From: Atopobiaceae bacterium
GTDB lineage: Bacteria; Actinomycetota; Coriobacteriia; Coriobacteriales; Atopobiaceae
DNA length: 11,355 nucleotides
Direction of reading: 5' to 3'
Assembly (NCBI GenBank): GCA_017460265.1
Contig: JAFUBJ010000502.1
Coordinates: 1-11,355 of the forward strand
Under the pieces are notes generated by a model that saw only the letters and a list, made by a program, of their open reading frames with translations, ran no database searches and was not told the DNA's origin. Both the position numbers and the translations under genes were made by a program. Positions 6,214 to 11,355 of this stretch are shown here, piece after piece. The stretch's first letter is position 1. Each line of letters begins with the position of its first letter.

Positions 6214-7548
6214 GCTGAAGAGAAGAAGGCCCGTACCGCTGCCGAAGCGGGATGGCATCTGTCGCGCTACAACCTGACTGCCAAGGTTCCCGAGACGGGC
6301 GACGTGGTGATTGCCAACCTGCGCACGAAAACCTATGGCGTGTGCTCTCCGATCGAGTGCTATCTCCTCTCGGTGCTTGACGAGCTGGACGAGGACAATC
6401 CTTTTGTTGTGCGCTTTGCGCAGCTTGGCTTGATTGCAAACTATGACGAAAGGGACGTGGTCGAGGCCGAGTTCCGAAGCGCTCAAAGCATGCGGACGGA
6501 TCACGTGTGGCTCACCATCTGCACCACGATGGCTTGCAACTTTGACTGCCCATACTGCTTTGAGGAGCGTCGGCATGGCAAGATGAGCGCCGAGGTGCAA
6601 GACGACGTTGCGGCGCTCGCCGGGAGGCTGCTTGATGCTTCGGGTGCAAAGGACCTGACGGTAACCTGGTACGGAGGAGAGCCGCTGCTCGCCCCAGACG
6701 TCATAGAGTCGCTCTCGAGGCGCTTTATGGCGCTTACGAAAGAGCGTGGGGCGACGTACTCCGCCAACATCGTCACCAACGGATATTTGCTCACGCCCGA
6801 AAACGCGGACATGCTGAAAAGGTGTGGGGTGAGGTTTGCCCAGGTGACCATAGACGGCATTGGGCCTGTGCATGATGCCACGCGCCGCCTTGTGGGAGGT
6901 GGGGGAACCTACAAGCGCATCGTAGAGAACATCTCGCGGCCGGGGCTGCCCATCACAGTGCAGGTACGCGTCAACGTGCACGAGGGCAATGTCTTGCAAG
7001 TCGAAGCGCTCAGGGCGGCCATGAAAAAGCTGAGTGCGGAGTCTGGTAACAAGATTCGGTTTTACGCCAAGCCGGTGCTATCGAGCGAGACGGCCGACAG
7101 CCGCGGGCAGCAGGTGGGGTTGTTGCACGACATGCACGAGATGGAGCTCAGTTTGAGGCTGTACTTCCGGAACGTCCGCGTGGGGGAGGACCATGAGTGT
7201 GCGGCTCTGACCCTGTGGTCGTTGCTCATTGACGAACAGGGTGGCCTGCACAAGTGCGCAGGACTTACGGCTGCCAATCCGCAGTATGCCTATGCGACTG
7301 CCCATGACTGGGACCCGACCGATCCGTTTGGCACCGCGTCCAAACCCGGCATTCTTGCCAGCTACCTCAACTGCGCAGACCCTGTCCCCGACGAGGAGTG
7401 TCGCGAATGCGTGTGGCTTCCCGTGTGCGGTGGGGGCTGCCCCCACTATCGCCTTCTGGGCAAGCGCAAATGCCTGCCGTATCGTGACGAACCGGAGCGC
7501 TACGTGCTCGCTCAGTACGCACGCCGCCGTGCGCATTCAAAGAAGTGA
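6211..7548 (+). CDS. Radical SAM/SPASM peptide maturase-type enzyme
   Basis: Counting from the ATA at 6211 the protein has 445 residues (414 from GTG 6304). Residues 1-100 form a small N-terminal domain starting around WHLSRYNL, where peptide maturases often carry a leader-recognition region. The radical SAM core has CNFDCPYC (Cys109, Cys113, Cys116) for the SAM-binding 4Fe-4S cluster, then GGEP (155-158) and VTNGYLL. The C-terminal SPASM domain shows Cys330, 349, 388, 397, 400, 406, 410 and 421, with the compact C-x2-C-x5-C-x3-C block, enough for two auxiliary clusters. This architecture is shared by anaerobic sulfatase maturases and by enzymes installing thioether or C-C links in RiPPs. With a Cys-rich Nif11-type precursor nearby and no sulfatase, a RiPP maturase is the better reading. 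It needs SAM and a low-potential electron donor. The start codon is uncertain (see the separate entry). Confidence 0.88.
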   Translation: MAEEKKARTAAEAGWHLSRYNLTAKVPETGDVVIANLRTKTYGVCSPIECYLLSVLDELDEDNPFVVRFAQLGLIANYDERDVVEAEFRSAQSMRTDHVWLTICTTMACNFDCPYCFEERRHGKMSAEVQDDVAALAGRLLDASGAKDLTVTWYGGEPLLAPDVIESLSRRFMALTKERGATYSANIVTNGYLLTPENADMLKRCGVRFAQVTIDGIGPVHDATRRLVGGGGTYKRIVENISRPGLPITVQVRVNVHEGNVLQVEALRAAMKKLSAESGNKIRFYAKPVLSSETADSRGQQVGLLHDMHEMELSLRLYFRNVRVGEDHECAALTLWSLLIDEQGGLHKCAGLTAANPQYAYATAHDWDPTDPFGTASKPGILASYLNCADPVPDEECRECVWLPVCGGGCPHYRLLGKRKCLPYRDEPERYVLAQYARRRAHSKK

Positions 7549-7648
7549 CAACGCAAGGTGCTCCTGTCGAGGCATAGAGGCATGTGCGTTTGCCAAAGGG
7601 ATGGACAGGCTGACGTACCAAGACGTCAATTCCAACATCGCGCGAGAG

Positions 7649-7664
7649 TTGGCCGAACGGCCAA
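7649..7664. repeat. Short palindrome beside the large inverted repeat
   Basis: TTGGCCG-AA-CGGCCAA is a perfect 7-bp inverted repeat with a two-base centre. It ends one base before the 27-bp repeat at 7666. It lies between the convergent radical SAM and aldo/keto reductase genes. There is no T-run after it, so an intrinsic terminator is not supported. Confidence 0.55.
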
Positions 7665-7665
7665 A

Positions 7666-7738
7666 TAGTGTACCCTTTACGACAACTATTCGAACTCTAT
7701 TTTTAAGAGGCCGAATAGTTGTCGTAAAGGGTACACTA
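7666..7738. repeat. Perfect 27-bp inverted repeat with TA ends, possible miniature transposable element
   Basis: The left arm (7666-7692, starts TAGTGTACCC) and right arm (7712-7738, ends GGGTACACTA) are exact reverse complements over all 27 bases, separated by 19 bases that hold a further short CTCT/AGAG stem (7695-7698 with 7706-7709). Both ends carry TA, as expected for insertion at a TA dinucleotide by IS630/Tc1/mariner-type elements, so a very small non-autonomous element is one reading. The other is a shared transcription end for the convergent genes at 7548 and 7807, though no classical U-run follows the stem on either strand. The rest of 7549-7806 holds no gene I can support. Confidence 0.75.
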
Positions 7739-7806
7739 AATGCCGCGACCGTATTGAATCCCGCAGCTTTACAACGTCATCGTCGCCGTTGAGCGCCGAT
7801 GCGCCC

Positions 7807-8937
7807 CTACTCGAACTCCGCTGCCACCTCGGTGAGCAGCTGGCGGATGGGCAGGCCCTGCGGGCATTCGCGCTCGCACTTTCCGCACCTTATGCATGCG
7901 CTGGGCTTGGCGTGGCCGTCTACCGTGTGTACGTTGTTGAAGTACCAGCCGGGATTCCAGCCGCCAAAGACGCGCTTGGTGTTGAGGTCGCTGAACAGCT
8001 CGGGGATCATGATGTGCTTTGGGCAGCCATCGGTGCAGTAGTGGCAGGCCGTGCAGGGTATCATGCCCAGGCTCGCGAAGGCCTCGTGGACGTTCCGCAG
8101 CGCCTGGAGCTGCGCGTCACTGAGAGGGGCGGGGTCTCCCGCCATGGCGCGCACGTTGTCCTCGACCTGCTCCATGGTGTTCATGCCGGAGAGGACCATG
8201 GCCACGTTGGGCTTCGTCGCGCAGAAGCGCAGCGCGTAGCCCGCGTTGGAGAGACCCTCGGGGTTGGGTGCCGCGTCGAGCGCCCTCTGTGCCACCTCGG
8301 GCAGGTTGACCAGCTGGCCGCCCTTGCAGGGCTCCATGACGATGACGGGTACGCCATGTGCCGTGGCCACCTCATAAACGCGGCGGCTCTGCACGCTGGG
8401 GCTGTCCCAGTCCTCGTAGTTGATCTGAAGCTGCACGGTCTCGATCTCGGGGTGTTCGGTCAGGATTTGCTCAAGCAGCTCAGGGCCGTCGTGGAACGAG
8501 ATGCCAAAGTGGCGTGCGCGCCCGTCGGCCACGAACTCCTTGGCTGTCTCGAAGACGCCCTGACGGGTGTACATCTAGTAGTGCGCGGAGTTCACCGCAT
8601 GGGCCAGCAGCAGGTCGAAGTACTCAACGCCGCAGGCGTCCAGCTCGTCCTGGAACACCTTGCGAATCGACGCCGGGTCGCGGAACGTGCCGTGCGTGAG
8701 CTTGTCCACGAGGAAGAAGCTCTCGCGAGGGTGACGTTTGACAAGGCTCTCACGCAGCGCAACCTCGCTCTTGCCGCCCAGGTAGACGTGGGCGGTGTCG
8801 AAGTAGTTGAGCCCCGCCTCAAGGAAGCGGTCAAACATCTGGTTGCAGAGCTCAAAGTCGGGCTCGCCGCCCTTCATGGGCAGGCGCATCGCCCCAAAGC
8901 CGAAGCGCCCCTTGAACTCGCTGGTAGAAAGTGCCAT
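7807..8937 (-). pseudogene. Ferredoxin-type aldo/keto reductase interrupted by an in-frame amber codon
   Basis: Read across one TAG at 8577-8575, the frame gives 376 positions, the usual size of aldo/keto reductases with a C-terminal 2x4Fe-4S ferredoxin domain. The first part (120 residues, ATG at 8937 after the strong site GGAAAGGAGAGGG) has Asp47, Tyr52, Lys79 and His113, the expected catalytic tetrad. The second part carries the rest of the barrel and two C-x2-C-x2-C-x3-C-P motifs (Cys295/298/301/305 and Cys348/351/354/358 in full numbering). The TAG is directly followed by an in-frame ATG, with no ribosome binding site of its own. TAG also ends two other genes of this operon and this gene itself, so recoding of UAG is unlikely. 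A single substitution (for example CAG, GAG or AAG to TAG) is the simplest cause. It is the last gene of the minus-strand operon. Low-level readthrough or restart remains possible. Confidence 0.85.
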
Positions 8938-8997
8938 ATTCCCTCTCCTTTCCCAAGAAGCCCGCGTGGCATCCCTGCCGCACGGGCTCTTCGTCTA

Positions 8998-9372
8998 TCA
9001 GTACATCGATGCGACGGAGCGCGTCATGAGCCAGCGGCCTTGGCGCCTTACCAAGCTGATCTCTTGCTCGAGCCGCCACGTAGTGCGCCCCGCGCCGAAG
9101 GGCGAGGCCTCCACGAGGCTTCTTCCCACCAGCGTTGCCTTATCGCCGTCAACATGCACGGGGCAGGACTCCTCCACCTCGCCAAAGTACGCAAGCACAC
9201 CGTTAGCCACGCAACGCAGAAACACCTGCTTGCTCTGTCGGCGGCCCGTCATGTGCACCAGCACGAACGAATCGTCAAGCAGTTCGCCGAGCCGTTCCAC
9301 GTCACGCTCAATCATGAAGCGGTACATACTGTGGTACATCGCATGGATGACCTGCGCATCATTGCCTGACAT
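8998..9372 (-). CDS. NTF2-like (SnoaL/DUF4440-type) small protein
   Basis: This 124-residue protein has a helical start (IHAMYHSMYRFMIERDVERL), a DDSFVLVHMTG strand, and a C-terminal set of beta strands ending with RLEQEISLVRRQGRWLMTRS, the typical order of the NTF2-like alpha+beta cone. Such proteins bind small hydrophobic ligands or act as simple isomerases or hydrolases; no catalytic residue can be assigned here. The ATG follows TAGGTAGGAGC, which overlaps the stop codon of the upstream aldo/keto reductase (9 bp gap), so the two are probably translationally linked. The gene sits between two aldo/keto reductases, suggesting a part in the same small-molecule conversion. No signal peptide. 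Confidence 0.8.
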   Translation of the reverse strand: MSGNDAQVIHAMYHSMYRFMIERDVERLGELLDDSFVLVHMTGRRQSKQVFLRCVANGVLAYFGEVEESCPVHVDGDKATLVGRSLVEASPFGAGRTTWRLEQEISLVRRQGRWLMTRSVASMY

Positions 9373-9381
9373 ACGATGCTC

Positions 9382-10350
9382 CTACCTAAAGCCATACTGC
9401 GCATGCGGCACGTAGGGCTCCTCCAGGTAGGCCATCTCCTCGGCCGTGAGCTTGAGGTCGAGCGCGGCGATGGCATCGTCGATGTACTTGGTCTTGCTCG
9501 CGCCGACGAGCGGGCTCGTCACCACGGGCTTGGCCAGGTTCCACGCCTGCGCGATCACGCTGGTGGAGACGCCGTAGCGCTCGGCCAGCTCCCACACACG
9601 ACGGATGATCTCGGCGTCCCCCTTGAGCACGTAGTCGTTCTGCAGCTTGGCCACGCCGTCGGTGCGCTCGTCCTCGGGACGCTTGGCAAAGACGCCATGC
9701 GCGAGCGAGCTGAACGGGGTGCAGGCGATGCCCTGGTCAAGCAGCATCGGGTGCATCTCCTTCTCCTCCTCGCGGTATACGAGGTTATACATGTCCTGCA
9801 TGGATACGAACTTTGCCCAGCCATGGCTCTCGGCGATCATGTTCATCTTCAGGAATTGCCAGGCGTACATGGCGCTGGCGCCGATGTAGAGCACCTTGCC
9901 AGAGCGGACGAGGTCGTTCAGGGCCTCCATCTGCTCCTCCATGGGCGTGTCATGGTCCAGGCGGTGCGGCACGTAGAGGTCGATGTAGTCGGTGCCCAGG
10001 CGCTTGAGCGAGGCGTCGACCTCGCGGAAGAGGGTCTTGCGCGTGACGCCCTTGGCGTTGGTGCCCTCGTACATGGGATAGTAGCTCTTGGTGGCAATGA
10101 CGACATCGTCGCGTACGCCCATCTCGGCGATGACCTTGCCCAGGATTTCTTCGCTCGCGCCGAGGCTGTAGTAGTTGGCGGTGTCGAAGAAGTTGATGCC
10201 CTGGTCCCAAGCGTAGCGGATGACCTCGCGGGCCTCGTCCTCGCCAAAGCGCACGTCGATGCCGCCGTTGCCGGGACGGCCGAACCACATGCAGCCAAAG
10301 CAGATGCGACTCACGTTCAAACCAGTGTTGCCAAGCCTCGTGTACTCCAT
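9382..10350 (-). CDS. Aldo/keto reductase
   Basis: This 322-residue NAD(P)H-dependent reductase of the (beta/alpha)8 barrel type has the usual family length and is cytoplasmic. The N-terminus reads MEYTRLGNTGLNVSRICFG, and the catalytic tetrad is complete: Asp56 and Tyr61 in FFDTANYY, Lys88 in IATKSYY, and His129 in YVPHRLD. The end (VTSPLVGASKTKYIDDAIAAL) contains the usual cofactor-binding SPLVGASK segment. AGAGGGAGC precedes the ATG. It resembles the YajO/IolS-like branch acting on aldehydes, ketones or sugars; the true substrate is unknown. It lies 50 bp downstream of the SDR gene and 9 bp upstream of the NTF2-like gene, so it is the second gene of the minus-strand operon. Confidence 0.92.
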   Translation of the reverse strand: MEYTRLGNTGLNVSRICFGCMWFGRPGNGGIDVRFGEDEAREVIRYAWDQGINFFDTANYYSLGASEEILGKVIAEMGVRDDVVIATKSYYPMYEGTNAKGVTRKTLFREVDASLKRLGTDYIDLYVPHRLDHDTPMEEQMEALNDLVRSGKVLYIGASAMYAWQFLKMNMIAESHGWAKFVSMQDMYNLVYREEEKEMHPMLLDQGIACTPFSSLAHGVFAKRPEDERTDGVAKLQNDYVLKGDAEIIRRVWELAERYGVSTSVIAQAWNLAKPVVTSPLVGASKTKYIDDAIAALDLKLTAEEMAYLEEPYVPHAQYGFR

Positions 10351-10400
10351 GGATGCTCCCTCTTTGTCTCTTGTCTGTCACCTACGATGTTCTGTTGCGC

Positions 10401-11261
10401 CTACGACCTGGACCAGTTCTCCTGTAGGTATTGCAGGTCCCCATACCAGTAGGCCGCCGTGCATCCGCCGTCGCACAGGATGTCGGTGCCGGTGATGAAG
10501 GTTCCCTCCGGGCCCATCAAGAAGGCTACGAGTGCACCCATCTCGTCCACGGTGCCGGCGCGCTTGGCGGGCATGAGGTCGAGCATCGTGCGGTAGCCCT
10601 CGCCGCGCGGACCGTTGAGCTCGTCGAAGGCAAGCGGCGTCATGATGATGCCGGGGGAGATGGAGAAGACTCGGGCGCCACGCTTGCCCCACTCGCAAGC
10701 CTGGCTCTGGACGCGCAGCACGTTGCAGCGCTTGGCATACTGGTAGGCACGCAGGGTGGTGCCGATGGCCTCCTCGGAGAGGAAGTCGAGGCCCAGCAGC
10801 TCATCGGTGGGAGTCATGGCCAGTGCCCAGTTCTGCTCTTGGCCGAGGTCGGGCAGACGGTGACTGGACTGGCTGGACACCACGACGCTAGACCCGCCGG
10901 GGGCTATGACCTTGCCAAACTCCTCGAGGAGCACGGACGACCCGTAGAGGTCCACGCGCAGGATCTCGGCAATGGGTGCCTGTGAGGGGCTCACGCCGCC
11001 TGCGCAGATGACGTTGGTGATGGGGCCAAACTGCTTCGCGTGTTCGATGACGGCCAGGATGTCCTCGCGCGTGCCCAGGTCGCATGCGACGCCGGTCGCC
11101 TCGAAGCCTTCCTTCTGCAGGTCGGCAGCAATACGGTCCGCCTTCTCCTGCGTGCGGCTCGTAACTACCAGGTGCTTGCCCTGGGCCACGCGTCGGGCGA
11201 TTGCGATGCCGATGCCGCCTGCGCCAACCAGAACAACGACATCCTTCTTGATTTCAGTCAT
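10401..11261 (-). CDS. Short-chain dehydrogenase/reductase (SDR family)
   Basis: This 286-residue Rossmann-fold oxidoreductase has a glycine motif GAGGIG (13-18), one residue shorter than the classical TGxxxGIG. It is followed by VVTSRTQEKADRIA (32-45), where an Arg after the second strand suggests NADP(H), then CDLG (60-63), ICAGG (85-89, the NAG-like site), VVVSSQSS (126-133, catalytic Ser) and Y-x3-K (Tyr173, Lys177). SPGIIMTPLAFDEL (202-215) and a C-terminal GTDILCDGG complete the family pattern. A longer insert (residues 134-168) sits between the catalytic Ser and Tyr and may shape the substrate pocket. It is the first gene of the minus-strand operon, with a promoter just upstream. Substrate unknown. 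Confidence 0.92.
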   Translation of the reverse strand: MTEIKKDVVVLVGAGGIGIAIARRVAQGKHLVVTSRTQEKADRIAADLQKEGFEATGVACDLGTREDILAVIEHAKQFGPITNVICAGGVSPSQAPIAEILRVDLYGSSVLLEEFGKVIAPGGSSVVVSSQSSHRLPDLGQEQNWALAMTPTDELLGLDFLSEEAIGTTLRAYQYAKRCNVLRVQSQACEWGKRGARVFSISPGIIMTPLAFDELNGPRGEGYRTMLDLMPAKRAGTVDEMGALVAFLMGPEGTFITGTDILCDGGCTAAYWYGDLQYLQENWSRS

Positions 11262-11298
11262 TACTGTCCCTAAGCCTCGGTGTGAATACCCTGAGCTT

Positions 11299-11327
11299 AG
11301 ATTAAATGGGACTAACTCTTATATCAA
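11299..11327 (-). promoter_or_regulatory. Sigma70-type promoter of the minus-strand redox operon
   Basis: On the minus strand TTGATA (11327-11322) and TAATCT (11304-11299) are separated by exactly 17 bases. The -10 box ends 37 bases before the SDR start codon, leaving a short leader of about 30 nt that contains an AGGGA ribosome binding site. The normal 17-bp spacing argues against a classical MerR-type (19-bp) promoter. Confidence 0.6.
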
Positions 11328-11341
11328 TTCGTGTTTAAGAG
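11316..11341. promoter_or_regulatory. Possible operator overlapping the -35 box of the redox operon
   Basis: CTCTTA (11316-11321) and TAAGAG (11336-11341) are exact inverted repeats with a 14-base spacer that contains the -35 hexamer of the SDR promoter. A dimeric repressor or activator could bind here. Six-base arms in AT-rich sequence can occur by chance, so support is weak. Confidence 0.3.
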
Positions 11342-11355
11342 CGTAAAGATAAGCA

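Noticed and set aside
7601..7792. 63-residue frame spanning the large inverted repeat
   Set aside because: Its candidate ribosome binding site lies directly against the ATG, its middle merely translates the palindrome, and the end is Arg-rich without a family match. Another small peptide gene cannot be excluded but is not supported.
8575..8577. UAG as a recoded codon (for example pyrrolysine)
   Set aside because: TAG is the normal stop of the SDR, the aldo/keto reductase and the broken gene itself, so general recoding would extend all of them.
7789..10452. Long plus-strand open frames over the minus-strand redox operon
   Set aside because: They mirror genes with clear catalytic motifs on the other strand, have no ribosome binding sites, and their translations are Val/Leu/His/Ala-rich without recognisable domains.
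1..11355. CRISPR array, rRNA or tRNA genes
   Set aside because: No regularly spaced direct repeats and no recognisable tRNA or rRNA sequence were seen on either strand by eye.

Overview
The window looks like chromosomal DNA of a high-GC anaerobic gut or oral actinobacterium, most likely Coriobacteriia (Olsenella/Atopobium-like). This is inferred from protein style, G/C-ending codons, the ISLre2-type transposase, the ferredoxin-type aldo/keto reductase and a Nif11-type peptide leader; no rRNA or other marker gene is present to confirm it.

Layout. Positions 1-1161 (+) hold the 3' part of a zinc-ribbon, acidic-linker, single-pass membrane protein. Positions 1218-2743 are an ISLre2-family insertion sequence with imperfect terminal inverted repeats and one intact transposase. 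Positions 2869-4315 (+) hold a cupin and an alpha/beta hydrolase with a cysteine in the nucleophile position. Positions 4374-7548 (+) are the most interesting part. They encode a 68-residue Nif11-like precursor with a GG site and a four-cysteine core, an iron-sulfur-flavoprotein-like FMN reductase, a PrsW-family intramembrane protease, and a radical SAM/SPASM enzyme of the peptide-maturase type. Positions 7549-7806 separate convergent genes and hold a perfect 27-bp inverted repeat with TA ends. Positions 7807-11261 (-) are a four-gene redox operon: SDR oxidoreductase, aldo/keto reductase, NTF2-like protein, and a ferredoxin-type aldo/keto reductase broken by one in-frame amber codon. A sigma70-like promoter (TTGATA, 17 bp, TAATCT) lies in front of it.

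How the genes may work together. The precursor, radical SAM/SPASM protein and PrsW protease form a plausible RiPP (ribosomally made, post-translationally modified peptide) cassette. The leader would recruit the maturase, the SPASM enzyme would cross-link the Cys/Asp-rich core, and a membrane protease could remove the leader or act in release or sensing. The flavoprotein between precursor and protease could supply electrons to the radical SAM enzyme, or it could belong with the cupin, hydrolase, SDR and aldo/keto reductases as part of a small-molecule redox or detoxification set. No C39-peptidase ABC exporter is visible, which makes the PrsW protein notable. Two features affect expression: the radical SAM gene has no ATG, GTG or TTG in its conserved N-terminal region and appears to start at ATA, and the ferredoxin-type aldo/keto reductase carries a premature TAG.
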